A DNA stretch of 62,970 nt from Fictibacillus phosphorivorans (GCF_023715845.1 NZ_JAMBOR010000021.1:1-62970), one strand, 5' to 3'; counted from the stretch's first letter, positions 1-9,468 are shown. The notes: generated from the letters alone by a model not told the origin. Numbers and translations: made by a program.

Positions 1-45
1 TAGAGTTACTTGGTGACGTCCTTCAGTAGTATGCTTAGATAACAT
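1..45 (-). CDS. Partial CDS, N-terminus of a probable IS1182-type transposase
   Basis: The reading frame starts at an ATG (complement of 43-45) behind a GGGGAG ribosome binding site 8 bases upstream, and runs off the left edge after 15 codons (MLSKHTTEGRHQVTL). That opening resembles the first residues of IS1182-family transposases as I remember them, which commonly begin with MLSK and a short basic stretch. Fifteen residues are too few for certainty. If right, the left edge is the 5' end of an insertion sequence and the element end should lie between about 46 and 126. Confidence 0.4.
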   Translation of the reverse strand, partial: MLSKHTTEGRHQVTL

Positions 46-94
46 GTATATTTCTCCCCTCAAACATTATCTACTTTAATTGTACAATAAAAAA

Positions 95-124
95 AGCTTG
101 TAGACATGACTTTGTCTACAAGCT
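95..124 (-). terminator. Rho-independent terminator after trhO (or insertion-sequence end)
   Basis: A perfect 12-bp stem (95-106 with 113-124, six-base loop) is followed on the minus strand by a run of T. It lies 28 bases past the trhO stop. A 20-bp perfect palindrome (127-146) sits between it and the stop codon. The same hairpin could belong to the end of the neighbouring insertion sequence. Confidence 0.7.
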
Positions 125-151
125 GAAGCCAGTATATATACTGGCTCTTAA

Positions 152-1072
152 TTAAACGCTTTTTTGTTCTTTACTTTCTGTTTCATAACGGTTACGAGGA
201 TGTTCTAAACATTCTTTTGAACATGAACGTTTATGCTTAACTTCACAATCCGTACAGCATACATGTTGTCTGTTACACTCAGGATTTGCGCAGTTAACGT
301 ATCGATCTTCTGTTTTACCGCAATAATAACATTTAGCGATTACTACATCTTCTTCAGTGCGGTTGATTGGTACAGCAATACGCTCGTCAAATACGTAACA
401 TTTACCATTCCAGAATCGTCCTTTTACTTCAGGATCTTTTCCGTAAGATACGATACCACCCTCAAGTTGTGAAACATCTTTAAAGCCTTCTTTCAGCAGG
501 AAACCAGTGAACTTTTCGCAGCGGATTCCTCCTGTACAATAAGTTAATACTTTCTTATCTTTAAATTCACTTAAGTTTTCACGAACCCATTTAGGGAAAT
601 CGCGTGATGCTTTTACATCAGGTTTGATCGCACCTTTAAAATGTCCGATTTCGTATTCATAGTCATTTCGACCATCGATTACGATAACATCTTCATCTTG
701 AAGTGCTTCATAAAACTCTTTTGGAGACAAGCGTTTACCTGAAAGCTCGTTCGGGTTTACGTCTTCTTCAAAGCGCCAAGTTACAAGCTCTTTTTTATGG
801 CGAACAAACATCTTTTTAAATGCATGCTCTTCAACTTCATCTATTTTAAAGACAATATCTTCAAAGCGTGGATCTGCTTTAAGATGATCCATATAGATCT
901 CTGTTTGTTCAAATGTACCTGATACAGTTCCATTGATGCCTTCTGGAGCAACAATAATACGCCCGCGAAGTCCTAAATCCTTACAAAACTTAAGGTGTTC
1001 ATCCTTAAAGCTTTCTGGATCATCAATCGGTACATACTTATAATACAAAAGTACTCTCATTTTTTCTGACAT
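152..1072 (-). CDS. trhO: tRNA uridine(34) hydroxylase TrhO (rhodanese family)
   Basis: 306 residues, the usual length for the UPF0176/YceA/YbfQ family. TrhO uses oxygen to make 5-hydroxyuridine at the wobble position of several tRNAs. The N-terminal domain carries the conserved stretch APEGINGT (42-49). The central rhodanese domain has the active-site loop [10 protein letters not shown] with the catalytic cysteine at 179 and a second cysteine at 185. The C-terminal 70 residues are a cysteine-rich cluster (CYYCG, CANPEC, CCTDC) that looks like a zinc-binding module. The start ATG has a GGTGATG-type ribosome binding site. A tRNA-Arg gene lies just upstream on the same strand but has its own terminator, so the two are probably separate units. 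Confidence 0.93.
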   Translation of the reverse strand: MSEKMRVLLYYKYVPIDDPESFKDEHLKFCKDLGLRGRIIVAPEGINGTVSGTFEQTEIYMDHLKADPRFEDIVFKIDEVEEHAFKKMFVRHKKELVTWRFEEDVNPNELSGKRLSPKEFYEALQDEDVIVIDGRNDYEYEIGHFKGAIKPDVKASRDFPKWVRENLSEFKDKKVLTYCTGGIRCEKFTGFLLKEGFKDVSQLEGGIVSYGKDPEVKGRFWNGKCYVFDERIAVPINRTEEDVVIAKCYYCGKTEDRYVNCANPECNRQHVCCTDCEVKHKRSCSKECLEHPRNRYETESKEQKSV

Positions 1073-1126
1073 TATTCATCACCAACCTGCAACGTTAGTT
1101 TATTTATGACGCCAAATAAAAAACCA

Positions 1127-1162
1127 CCGGTCTCAATTGCCATTCCCCGTGGTGAGTACCGG
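1127..1162 (-). terminator. Terminator after tRNA-Arg
   Basis: On the minus strand CCGGT plus CTCA pairs with TGAG plus ACCGG, with one bulged A, and is followed by TGG and six T. It stands 33 bases after the tRNA 3' end and closes that transcript. Confidence 0.65.
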
Positions 1163-1194
1163 ATTGAACCGATAATCAATATTCAATTGGATAG

Positions 1195-1269
1195 TGGCGC
1201 GCCCACCAGGATTCGAACCCAGAATACGAGAGCCGAAATCTCGTGTGATATCCATTTCACTATAGGCGC
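1195..1269 (-). tRNA. tRNA-Arg, anticodon UCG, CCA encoded
   Basis: The minus strand folds into a complete cloverleaf: acceptor GCGCCTA/TGGGCGC, D-stem GTGA/TCAC, anticodon stem CGAGA/TCTCG with loop TTTCGGC (anticodon TCG, reading CGA), and a T-arm with loop TTCGAAT. G is the discriminator base and CCA is encoded. The gene stands alone rather than in a tRNA cluster. Confidence 0.93.
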
Positions 1270-1349
1270 TAATTACCGTCACGATTAATATCATAAACAA
1301 TAAACAGAAAAAAAACAAGCTTTATTTAAACAAATTATATATATTTTTC

Positions 1350-1727
1350 TTAATTTACTAAGTGTAACGGAGTGATTTTTTCTTCAGCACTCTGATAGAC
1401 GGTGATTAACGGTTCCTCAGGATGCCATTTAAAGATTCCTTTTTTTCCATTTAAAATGGCTGGAAAATGGAGTGTAGATGAAAATGCATCTTCAAACCAA
1501 ACACCGTAAGAAAGAATATTTGAGATAAAAACTTCAGCCTCTAACTCCATATGTTGAATTCTTTTTTCCCATTCTACTTTTTCTTCTGCATTTAAATGAG
1601 GCTCAACCTGCTTATACGATTCGTACCAAAGATCGAATTCTCTTTGTAGATTATGTAGAGAATCAAATTGTTTGGATAAGACTGGCAGAAGTTGGTTCGC
1701 TTCTTCTAATGTATAACGTTTCATCAT
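1350..1727 (-). CDS. DUF2203 family protein
   Basis: 125 residues. The opening YTLEEANQLLP followed by an amphipathic helix, and the C-terminal pattern HFPAILNGKKGIFKWHPEEP, match the family of small proteins known as DUF2203. Its function is unknown. Two adjacent ATG codons follow an AAGGAG ribosome binding site, so the exact start is uncertain by one codon. It stands alone between the tRNA and the next small gene. There is no signal peptide or membrane segment. Confidence 0.75.
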   Translation of the reverse strand: MMKRYTLEEANQLLPVLSKQFDSLHNLQREFDLWYESYKQVEPHLNAEEKVEWEKRIQHMELEAEVFISNILSYGVWFEDAFSSTLHFPAILNGKKGIFKWHPEEPLITVYQSAEEKITPLHLVN

Positions 1728-1803
1728 TCATGCTCCTTCATATTCTTGTTCGTATTATATCAAATGAAGGTATGCATGCCCACTAAAAACGGCAAGAAGA
1801 AAA

Positions 1804-1823
1804 CCTTTTGGTTTCCCAAAAGG
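1804..1823 (-). terminator. Terminator after the 94-residue gene
   Basis: CCTTTTGG pairs with CCAAAAGG around a four-base loop. On the minus strand it is followed by TTTTCTTCTTG. It abuts the stop codon of the gene ending at 1824. Confidence 0.55.
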
Positions 1824-2108
1824 CTAAACGGTAAGGCATATTTCTTTTTTTGGATTCTTTAAATCTAAATAAAAATCTCTAACCTTGTCGTCCTCAAGCA
1901 GTTCAGGAAAATCTCTTCTGTATTCAGAACTGATTAAAATTTGTTCTACTAAATCAACAGAATCCTTCCTGAGAAGCAGCCTTAATGTTAACCATTTGTC
2001 CCTTTTGGATTTTAGATGAAACTTCGTTATAAACAACATGATTCTATCATCACATGTGAACGTCTTATCCTTTTCTTTTCTTAAATTAATATAAGATACC
2101 GTTTTCAT
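1824..2108 (-). CDS. Hypothetical protein, 94 residues
   Basis: I do not recognise this protein. It is lysine-rich and soluble, with no obvious motif or membrane segment. A strong AAAGGAGGGTG ribosome binding site 8 bases before the ATG and a terminator right after the stop support a real gene. It stands alone, with divergent transcription toward the gene at 2302. Confidence 0.6.
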   Translation of the reverse strand: MKTVSYINLRKEKDKTFTCDDRIMLFITKFHLKSKRDKWLTLRLLLRKDSVDLVEQILISSEYRRDFPELLEDDKVRDFYLDLKNPKKEICLTV

Positions 2109-2301
2109 AGAGAAACACCCTCCTTTAATTTGCGAGCTCTTAATACCATTATTATTCAGTTTTTTCTGAAATATACTTGTCCACGTAATTAATCTAGCTT
2201 TTTAATGGACTGGTATTAATAGAACAGCCAAAATTTGCCCCAAAACTTTTTATTTGATTAAATAACCTTATACAAGCAAATATAACTAGGAGCTGTGTTC
2301 A

Positions 2302-3042
2302 ATGAAGAAACTGCAAAGAGAAATGGTAATGGGTAATTTTCATTCGATCTTATCAGAATCTGACACATGGAAAATGGGAGGTTTCCCACTTCCGGATGGT
2401 TCTTTTCATGAGTTTAGAGAGCCTGAAGCGGTTGTAATCGTCAGAAATGATGAGTTATATGTCAGAGTTAATCCCTTTACTAAATCCCACCCTTCTATAC
2501 AATTTTTAGATAATGCGAAGCACATGTATTATTCGAAAGAACCTGTGAAAATTCCTGAAGAAGGAAGTATCACATTTAAGTGGAAGATGCGATCACGTCC
2601 AATCGGTACAAATCCAGGCGATTTATATGATGGATTCGTTTCTGTGAATTTATTAGATTTTACAACGGGTGCTGCACTTGACTTCTTTGCTGGTAATGAT
2701 CAGTATGCAAGTGTTTATGCAGTCCTTCCTTTTCCAGGTGTAAAGGTACCTGAAACGGGTAAAACCAAATATTTTTGTGTTTTTAAAGAAGAATCAGCTT
2801 TTAAGCATAGAGATTGGAATGAGTATGAGATTTCATATCACCGTGCAACCGATGAAGTTGTTTTCACAGTGAATGGTGAAGTAATTAGAATGGAAAAGAA
2901 TGTTCCAATCAAGTTTAATGAATTTACAGTTGCCCTTGGTTTAATGACAGAAAAAGATTTATCTCCTGAAGGAAGCACTTCTCTTCATGGGCAAGGAATT
3001 ATCGGAGAATGGACTCCTATGAAAATCTCAATTGAAGACTAA
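2302..3042 (+). CDS. DUF6081 family protein (beta-sandwich fold likely)
   Basis: 246 residues without a signal peptide or membrane segment. The arrangement REPEAVVIVRNDELYVRVNP, LDNAKHMYYS, GDLYDGFVSVNLLDFTTGA and ALGLMTEKD...HGQG matches what I recall of DUF6081, found mainly in actinobacteria and some bacilli and predicted to be concanavalin-A-like. The alternating short strands fit a beta sandwich. No catalytic role is known. The ATG follows AGGAG by 9 bases. It is a single gene with its own terminator, and may be an acquired gene because the family is patchy in Bacillaceae (inference). Confidence 0.6.
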   Translation: MKKLQREMVMGNFHSILSESDTWKMGGFPLPDGSFHEFREPEAVVIVRNDELYVRVNPFTKSHPSIQFLDNAKHMYYSKEPVKIPEEGSITFKWKMRSRPIGTNPGDLYDGFVSVNLLDFTTGAALDFFAGNDQYASVYAVLPFPGVKVPETGKTKYFCVFKEESAFKHRDWNEYEISYHRATDEVVFTVNGEVIRMEKNVPIKFNEFTVALGLMTEKDLSPEGSTSLHGQGIIGEWTPMKISIED

Positions 3043-3066
3043 TACAGCAATTCGGCTAATTCCTTC

Positions 3067-3096
3067 AAAGGTCTGCATGATGCGGGCCTTTTTTTA
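3067..3096 (+). terminator. Terminator after the DUF6081 gene
   Basis: AAAGGTCTGCAT pairs with ATGCGGGCCTTT with minor mismatch and is followed by eight T including the stem end. Confidence 0.75.
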
Positions 3097-3182
3097 TGTA
3101 TTCTATAAATAGTATGAAAATTCCTTTTTTTGCGACAGTTTTATATAATAAGTAATAAGTAAATAAGAGAGGAAGCGCCAAA

Positions 3183-4643
3183 ATGTCACAAATCAACGTG
3201 TTACAAATAGATGAAATGACACTGGATCAGCTGCAAACCTATTTTGAGAATGAAGGAATAACCTCATCCGAACTTGTTAAATATTACTTAAAACGTATAG
3301 CATTATACGATCAATCAGGTCCGACAATTAATTCTATCTTAGAAATAAATCCCGAGGCATTATTCATTGCTCGAAGTCTTGATACTGAGAGGAAAAATAG
3401 GGTGATTCGTGGTCCTTTACATGGTGTCCCTGTGCTTCTAAAGTATAATATAGATACAGGCGATCAAATGCATACGAGTGCGGGATCGATAGCCTTAGAA
3501 AATCATTACGCAAAGAAAGATGCCTATATTGTAAAAAAGCTTAGGGACGCCGGGGCTGTGATTCTCGGTAAGGCGAATATGACGGAGTGGGCGAACTTCA
3601 TGGCTTATAATATGCCAAATGGGTACAGTTCAAGGGGTGGACAAGTCTTAAATCCTTATGGTCCGGGTGAACTTGATGTGAGCGGTTCAAGTTCTGGATC
3701 AGGAGCAGCGGTAGCTTGTAATTTTACAATGTTAGCTGTTGGAACAGAGACTTCAGGCTCTATCCTCTGCCCAGCTGGAAATAATAATATTGTAGGGATA
3801 AAACCTACCGTAGGTCTTGTATCAAGAACAGGAATCATCCCTATCTCTTTTAGCCAAGATACAGCCGGACCAATGGCAAGAAATGTTAAGGATGCAGCTA
3901 TATTACTCGAGATCTTAACTGGCTATGATCCTGAAGACTCAGCTACACATAGTGCACCGCCTGTGGTTTCCTACATGGAAGGACTGCCTCACGCATCATT
4001 AAAGGGCAAACGATTAGGAGTAGCATATGATTTTTGTATAAAAAACTTAAGTGAAATACAAAAATCTGTATTTGATCAAGCTCTTTTTGACCTCTCAAAA
4101 GCAGGAGCTGAGATTGTTCATTTAGACCAAATTTCTCCTGTAGAGAAGAAAAACAGTATTGATTATCATGTTTTGCTGCATGAATTTAAATCTGGGATCA
4201 ATCATTATCTGAAAACAGTATCTCCTTCTTTAGGGTTACAGACCTTATCAGATATCATCGCCTTTAACGAAAAAAACAAAGCAGGTTGTCTAAAATATAA
4301 TCAAGAATTATTGATTGAAAGTAACAAAACAGGAGGAACGTTAACAAGTCCAGATTATATAAACTCCAGATTGAATGATTTAGAGCATACACAAAACAAT
4401 GGAATCGATTTAGTCATGCACGAAAATCAGCTTGATGCGCTTATCAGCCCAAATGATGTTTGGTATGGAATCCCCGCAAAAGCTGGCTACCCTTCTATTT
4501 CGGTTCCTTCTGGGTTCGATAAGAATGGAATGCCTCTAAGCATCATTTTTACTGCAGAGGCATTCTCAGAGAAAAAATTAATCGAATTTGCGTATGTCTA
4601 TGAAAAATCGACCCAAATGCGTAAACCGATTAAATTCAGCTAA
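3183..4643 (+). CDS. Amidase signature family hydrolase
   Basis: 486 residues. The amidase-signature core is clear: catalytic lysine K87 in PVLLKYNID, the Ser-rich loop SGSSSGSGAAVA (167-178, cis-Ser about 171) and TETSGSI (188-194) with the likely nucleophile S193. The family hydrolyses amide bonds with a Ser-cisSer-Lys triad. The usual LxKDN is LLKYN here, so Asp is replaced by Tyr beside the catalytic lysine. There is no signal peptide, so action is probably cytoplasmic. The substrate cannot be told. AGAGGAAG precedes the ATG. It is not GatA, because gatC and gatB are absent and the Glu-tRNA motifs differ. Confidence 0.88.
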   Translation: MSQINVLQIDEMTLDQLQTYFENEGITSSELVKYYLKRIALYDQSGPTINSILEINPEALFIARSLDTERKNRVIRGPLHGVPVLLKYNIDTGDQMHTSAGSIALENHYAKKDAYIVKKLRDAGAVILGKANMTEWANFMAYNMPNGYSSRGGQVLNPYGPGELDVSGSSSGSGAAVACNFTMLAVGTETSGSILCPAGNNNIVGIKPTVGLVSRTGIIPISFSQDTAGPMARNVKDAAILLEILTGYDPEDSATHSAPPVVSYMEGLPHASLKGKRLGVAYDFCIKNLSEIQKSVFDQALFDLSKAGAEIVHLDQISPVEKKNSIDYHVLLHEFKSGINHYLKTVSPSLGLQTLSDIIAFNEKNKAGCLKYNQELLIESNKTGGTLTSPDYINSRLNDLEHTQNNGIDLVMHENQLDALISPNDVWYGIPAKAGYPSISVPSGFDKNGMPLSIIFTAEAFSEKKLIEFAYVYEKSTQMRKPIKFS

Positions 4644-4647
4644 AAAA

Positions 4648-4665
4648 GCCGGGGTCATCCCCGGC
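4648..4665. terminator. Convergent terminator between amidase and ltaE
   Basis: GCCGGGG pairs with CCCCGGC around a four-base loop. On the minus strand it is followed by six T, so it best serves ltaE; the plus-strand T run is weak. Confidence 0.7.
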
Positions 4666-4681
4666 CAGTGTTTTGATAACC

Positions 4682-5701
4682 TTATGCGATTTTCTTTAAT
4701 GCAGAGATAGCCTCTTCAATATCTTCAAAGCTCACATCATAATGTGTGGTTAAACGGATTTGGCCTTCTCCAAATGATACACCAAGAACTCCTTCTCTTT
4801 TTAGATCTTCTAAGAATTCTTCATTAGACTTGTTAGTCTTTTCAATATTTAAAATGACTATATTGGTATCTGGCAGACTTTTTAGAGTAAGTCCACTAAT
4901 TTCCTCTATAGCATTTGCTAATCGTAATGCTTTTTCATGATCTTCAGCTAATCGATCTACCATTTCAGTTAATGAAATAATGCCGCTTGCTGCTAAGAAA
5001 CCTGCTTGCCTCAAACCGCCGCCAAGGCGTTTTCTCCATTTTCTAGCTTTCTTAATCATCTCTTTCTTTCCTGCTAAAAGTGAACCGACGGGAGAACCTA
5101 AACCTTTTGATAAACAAATTTGAACAGAATCACAGTATTGTGTGTAGTCGATAACTTTTTTATTAGATGCTACAGCAGCGTTAAATAATCTTGCACCATC
5201 TATATGTACAGGTATAGAAGCCTGTTTAGCCACGTCAAAAATATCTTTCATATTCTCTGTTAAAACGATTGATCCTCCTGAACGATTATGTGTGTTTTCT
5301 AGACAGATTAAGGAAGTATCGGGAAAATGAATATCCTCTGATCTTATAGCCGCTTTAACGTCTTTAGGGTCCATGGCCCCTTTATGTCCTGTAACTACAC
5401 GGGGTTGTACTCCAGCTAAAGCTGAGATCCCTCCCCCTTCGTAATAAAAAATATGAGACTCTGCTTCTACGATGATTTCATCTCCTGGCGAACAATAGCT
5501 AAGTACAGCTAATTGATTTCCTTGTGTTCCACTTGTAACAAACAGCGCGTCTTCTTTACCAAGGATTTCTGCCGCAAGTTCTTCCAATTTATTTACCGTT
5601 GGATCTTCACCGTAAACATCATCCCCCACAGTTGCTTCATAGATCGCTTGTCTCATTCTTTTGGTCGGCTGTGTAAGTGTATCGCTTCTTAAATCAATCA
5701 T
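4682..5701 (-). CDS. ltaE: Low-specificity L-threonine aldolase
   Basis: 339 residues, fold-type I PLP enzyme. It opens with MIDLRSDTLTQPT and VGDDVYGEDPTVN, hallmarks of threonine aldolases, which split L-threonine or L-allo-threonine into glycine and acetaldehyde. The PLP lysine lies in QICLSKGLGSPVGS. AAAGGTG precedes the ATG by 5 bases. It lies 15 bases after a methyltransferase gene and is probably co-transcribed with it. Stereospecificity cannot be read from the sequence. Confidence 0.93.
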   Translation of the reverse strand: MIDLRSDTLTQPTKRMRQAIYEATVGDDVYGEDPTVNKLEELAAEILGKEDALFVTSGTQGNQLAVLSYCSPGDEIIVEAESHIFYYEGGGISALAGVQPRVVTGHKGAMDPKDVKAAIRSEDIHFPDTSLICLENTHNRSGGSIVLTENMKDIFDVAKQASIPVHIDGARLFNAAVASNKKVIDYTQYCDSVQICLSKGLGSPVGSLLAGKKEMIKKARKWRKRLGGGLRQAGFLAASGIISLTEMVDRLAEDHEKALRLANAIEEISGLTLKSLPDTNIVILNIEKTNKSNEEFLEDLKREGVLGVSFGEGQIRLTTHYDVSFEDIEEAISALKKIA

Positions 5702-5716
5702 ACTATCACCTTTCGT

Positions 5717-6490
5717 TTATGTATTTTTTTCCAATACTCCATATAAAAAGCTGGCGTTTCTCTGAATTACGGTAAATCCAAGCTCATTAAATTTGCTGCT
5801 GTTTCTGCTGTCTTTTAACACCACTCGCTGTGATGCTACTCTGAAGGCTTCTTTAATAACTTCCGGTGTGAGTACACGATAATCTGCACTCCCTTTTAAG
5901 CCTTGTATTCCAGGTGACTGGATACTTGATTCAAACATGGGATCAAAATAGACTACATCAAAGGAATGATCTGATTGTTTTTTTAAGACTTCATAATGGT
6001 CACCGTGAACGACTTCAATACGGCGCATGGCATCGTTCATTTCTTTAATACTGCTATCCCATACACTTAACCCACTTTGTACAACAAATGCAATGGCTTT
6101 GCTACTCTCAATCCCAGTCACCTTGCCATCCTCACCAGCTACTAAACTGCCAACGATCGAATCAGAACCGAGACCAAGTGTACAATCGAGTAATGACATT
6201 CCAGGTTTTAGTTTTGCCGCTTCTACAAAAGCATCTTTATCGCCTCTAAGCAGTTGCTTAACCCTAAACATGGAAGAGTTAGGATGAAAAAAGAACGGAG
6301 AACTCCCGTCTTTAGGATGATAAGAAATTTTTTCTACACCGATCATCAGGACATCATCGTTATATTTTTCAATAAATGAAGAGATAGAATGACTGCCTCT
6401 CTCCAAAAATGAGCTTTTTAATAACAGTGCTGTTTCTTTCGCTTTTTTAATAATTTTTTCTGCATTTTTTCCTGCTGTTGTTACTATCAT
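5717..6490 (-). CDS. Class I SAM-dependent methyltransferase (YpiP/RsmJ-like)
   Basis: 257 residues from the preferred ATG (complement of 6488-6490), which has AGG 9 bases upstream; the ATG at 6499 lies directly on that AGG and is less likely. The Rossmann motif LLDCTLGLGSDSI and the catalytic-type DPMF in VVYFDPMF suggest an RsmJ-like rRNA or nucleic-acid methyltransferase. B. subtilis YpiP is similar as I recall. The target is not known. It is first in a two-gene unit with ltaE. Confidence 0.8.
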   Translation of the reverse strand: MIVTTAGKNAEKIIKKAKETALLLKSSFLERGSHSISSFIEKYNDDVLMIGVEKISYHPKDGSSPFFFHPNSSMFRVKQLLRGDKDAFVEAAKLKPGMSLLDCTLGLGSDSIVGSLVAGEDGKVTGIESSKAIAFVVQSGLSVWDSSIKEMNDAMRRIEVVHGDHYEVLKKQSDHSFDVVYFDPMFESSIQSPGIQGLKGSADYRVLTPEVIKEAFRVASQRVVLKDSRNSSKFNELGFTVIQRNASFLYGVLEKNT

Positions 6491-6601
6491 AAAGATCATC
6501 CTGTCTAAATCAATTGTCTATTTTATTTATGTAACGTAATAGTTGCATATCTCTTAGAACACACCTAAAATATGGGAAGATATGTACAAGGAGGCTCCAC
6601 C

Positions 6602-8791
6602 ATGAAAAAAAGCTCCCCTTTCCTGAGACTAGGCAGAATTACTTACCGATTCCGTATTGCTATTATAGCATTTTGGATGTTAACTACCATTCTATTAGGC
6701 TTTTTTGCAATAAAATTACCTTCTATCTTGAGCGGCAGCGGTTTTGAGATGGAGGGATCTTTCTCAAAGGTTGAAAATATCCTCCAAGAAAGATTTAATC
6801 AGCCAAAGTCTTCCGTGATGTTAATCTTTGATTCAAAAAGTTATGAAGCACAAGATGATACATATAAACAATTTGTGAATAACACGCTTAAATCTATGGA
6901 AGATGTTGAAGATGCAGTAGGTATCGAGAGTCCTTATGAGGCACCAGACAAAATGATTAAAGACAATGTTTCATTTGCGTCGATTCAGTTTGACAAGAGT
7001 TTGAATGATCTGAAGAAATCGATCGATCAAATTAGAGACAGACTGCCGAAAGACCATGATATTACAGTCTCTTTAACTGGCGGTCCTGTAATTGCTGAAG
7101 ATATGAATACAGCAAGCCAGCAGGATTTAGCACGCGCGGAAGCTATTGGCATTCCTGCTGCGCTCCTTATCCTATTGCTTGCTTTTGGTGGCCTGGTCGC
7201 GGCAGGATTGCCGATCATTGTTGGACTAATCAGTGTAGCAAGCTCCCTTGGTTTATTATACTTTTACGGTCAAGAAGCGAACGTAAGTATTTTCTTATTA
7301 AATGTTGTTCCGATGATCGGACTGGCATTAGGAATCGATTTTGCCCTCCTGCTCGTTAACCGCTTTAGGGAGGAACTTCATAAGGGGGTTGAAAAAGCAA
7401 CCGTAATATCTGTACAGACTGCTGGAAGATCGATCGCTTTTTCAGGTTTATGTGTCTTTTTAGGGTTATCAGGAATGCTTCTTATAGATATAGATATTTT
7501 TAAAACAGTGGCTATCGGCGGGATGGTAGTTGTTGTATTGTCTGTCTTAATCGCTATTACTTTTCTGCCGGCCTTGCTTGCTATTCTTGGTAAACGAATT
7601 AATGCACTTAAAATTCTTAAAATAAAGGAAAATGATCGTTCGATCTGGTATTCATTTGCATCTTTTGTAATGAAACGTCCGGTTATCATGGCATTATTTG
7701 CAGCTAGTTTGCTCATTTTTTCAGTAACGCCTGTTAAAGATATGAAACTTTCAATTCCTGAAGCAGAGGCTTTACCTCCTGATTATGAATCAAGAACGGC
7801 TTTCGAAAAGTTTGAAAAGACTTTTGGAGAGGATGAATTGTATCCTGTACTCGTTGTTGCAGAGTCGGAAAAATCATTTCTGAAAGATAAAGAGGCATTT
7901 CTTTCCTTGGAACGTTTGATAAGAGATCTCGAAGGTCAAAAAGAAATCGCGAAAACAGATTCATTTTTTGATTATACCGATCAGCTGAAGAGCAACGAAC
8001 TATTTCAATTCCTTCAAACAGAACAAGGAAAACAACAGCTTTCCCCAGCGCTCGATCCATTCGTGAATGATCGTACTGCAGTTGTTCGTGCTTATCTATC
8101 TGTAGATGTTACAGGTAAAGACGCAAAACAGTTCGTGAAAGAATGGGAAAGGGAATATGAAGGTCTTAGCTTGACGATCGGCGGGTCAACTAAGTTTAAC
8201 CAGGAAATCTTTGACGAGATTATTGAGAAAGCTCCGTACGGGCTTGCTGTTGTCCTTGCAGCTACTCTATTTATCTTAATGATTGCATTTAGATCAGTCT
8301 TTATTCCGATAAAAGCAATTATTATGAACATGCTAAGTTTATCAGCGACTTTCGGTATGATCGTATGGATTTTTCAAAGCGGTATAATGATGGAGCCCGT
8401 GGATATTGGATTAATGATTCCTGTCTTTACATTTGGTATCGTTTTTGGATTAAGTATGGATTACGAAGTGTTCTTAATCTCTAGAATTCAAGAAATGTAT
8501 GAAGAAACGGGTAATAATGATCATGCAACATTGAAAGGTCTGACATCAACCTCGAAGATTATTACATCTGCAGCGGCAATCATGATCGTTATAACAGGAT
8601 CTTTTGCTTTCACGGATGTGATGCCTGTTAAGCAGATCGGAATAGCCATTGCGTTAGCCATATTAATCGATGCAACCATCGTAAGGATGATTTTTGTACC
8701 TTCATTAATGAAGCTTCTCGGCCATTGGAATTGGTGGATGCCTTTTTCAAAACGACGTAAACCACATAAACAACGAAGCACTCTTCTTTGA
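6602..8791 (+). CDS. MMPL family (RND-type) transporter
   Basis: 729 residues from the ATG at 6602, which has AAGGAGG 7 bases upstream. Two halves each carry a transmembrane helix, an extracellular domain and five further helices, the RND pattern. Conserved acidic motifs in the membrane halves, GLALGIDFALLLVNR and GIVFGLSMDYEVFLISR, supply proton-coupling residues. Close in type to B. subtilis YdfJ. MMPL proteins export lipids, siderophores or drugs; the substrate here is unknown. The stop codon lies inside the terminator hairpin. No regulator lies beside it. Confidence 0.88.
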   Translation: MKKSSPFLRLGRITYRFRIAIIAFWMLTTILLGFFAIKLPSILSGSGFEMEGSFSKVENILQERFNQPKSSVMLIFDSKSYEAQDDTYKQFVNNTLKSMEDVEDAVGIESPYEAPDKMIKDNVSFASIQFDKSLNDLKKSIDQIRDRLPKDHDITVSLTGGPVIAEDMNTASQQDLARAEAIGIPAALLILLLAFGGLVAAGLPIIVGLISVASSLGLLYFYGQEANVSIFLLNVVPMIGLALGIDFALLLVNRFREELHKGVEKATVISVQTAGRSIAFSGLCVFLGLSGMLLIDIDIFKTVAIGGMVVVVLSVLIAITFLPALLAILGKRINALKILKIKENDRSIWYSFASFVMKRPVIMALFAASLLIFSVTPVKDMKLSIPEAEALPPDYESRTAFEKFEKTFGEDELYPVLVVAESEKSFLKDKEAFLSLERLIRDLEGQKEIAKTDSFFDYTDQLKSNELFQFLQTEQGKQQLSPALDPFVNDRTAVVRAYLSVDVTGKDAKQFVKEWEREYEGLSLTIGGSTKFNQEIFDEIIEKAPYGLAVVLAATLFILMIAFRSVFIPIKAIIMNMLSLSATFGMIVWIFQSGIMMEPVDIGLMIPVFTFGIVFGLSMDYEVFLISRIQEMYEETGNNDHATLKGLTSTSKIITSAAAIMIVITGSFAFTDVMPVKQIGIAIALAILIDATIVRMIFVPSLMKLLGHWNWWMPFSKRRKPHKQRSTLL

Positions 8792-8806
8792 TAGGAGTGC
8801 TTTTTT
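8776..8806 (+). terminator. Terminator overlapping the MMPL stop codon
   Basis: AAGCACTC pairs with GAGTGCTT and is followed by a T run. The TGA stop (8789-8791) is in the loop. Confidence 0.8.
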
Positions 8807-8882
8807 CTTTAAACAATAGTGGGAAATTAAATTATAATGTCCTATAATAAGAACTAGCTATTTAATTTATAGGGGTGTTTAT

Positions 8883-9467
8883 ATGATCGACACAGTTATT
8901 ATTTTTCTTCTTTCTTATTTGCTAGGCTCAATCCCCTTTGCGCTACTGGTAGGAAAAATCGGTTATGGAATTGATATTCGTCAGCATGGCAGCGGTAATC
9001 TAGGCGGCACAAACACGTTTAGGACTCTAGGTAAGAAAGCTGGATTCATTGTTTCTGCAGCAGACGTATTAAAAGGCACCCTAGCTGCTAGCCTGCCCTT
9101 TCTGCTGCAAGCAGACCTGCATCCCTTAGTGGCAGGAATCCCTGCCGTTATTGGACATTGTTATCCTGTATTTGCAAATTTTAAAGGCGGAAAAGCTGTA
9201 GCTACATCTGGAGGCGTTCTATTATTTGCACAGCCGTTATTATTTCTACTGGTCTTGATTACTTTCTTTGTATCTTTATATATAAGTAAGTATGTATCTC
9301 TTTCATCAATCTTAGCTGGTGTGGGCTCAGTAGTCTTAAGTATTATTCTTGCAGATACCATTACAACGTATATCCTTAGTGGTTTTACCCTCTTTTTATT
9401 GTACAGACATAGACAAAACATTGTCCGGATTGTTAAGAAAACTGAACCAAAAGTAAAATGGATTTAA
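8883..9467 (+). CDS. plsY: Glycerol-3-phosphate acyltransferase PlsY
   Basis: 194 residues, the usual length. PlsY is a membrane enzyme that transfers an acyl group from acyl-phosphate to glycerol-3-phosphate, the first step of phospholipid synthesis. All three conserved loops are present: [10 protein letters not shown], a glycine-rich segment with a conserved asparagine, and [18 protein letters not shown]. About five membrane helices are visible. The ATG follows AGGGGTG. It is a single gene closed by a strong terminator. Confidence 0.95.
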   Translation: MIDTVIIFLLSYLLGSIPFALLVGKIGYGIDIRQHGSGNLGGTNTFRTLGKKAGFIVSAADVLKGTLAASLPFLLQADLHPLVAGIPAVIGHCYPVFANFKGGKAVATSGGVLLFAQPLLFLLVLITFFVSLYISKYVSLSSILAGVGSVVLSIILADTITTYILSGFTLFLLYRHRQNIVRIVKKTEPKVKWI

Positions 9468-9468
9468 G

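Noticed and set aside
1151-1190. Second tRNA-like T-arm (GGATTGAACC) next to tRNA-Arg
   Set aside because: No acceptor or anticodon stem can be built around it; the bases are part of the terminator region of tRNA-Arg.
1133-1318. Frames on both strands across 1106-1318
   Set aside because: They cover the tRNA-Arg gene and its terminator.
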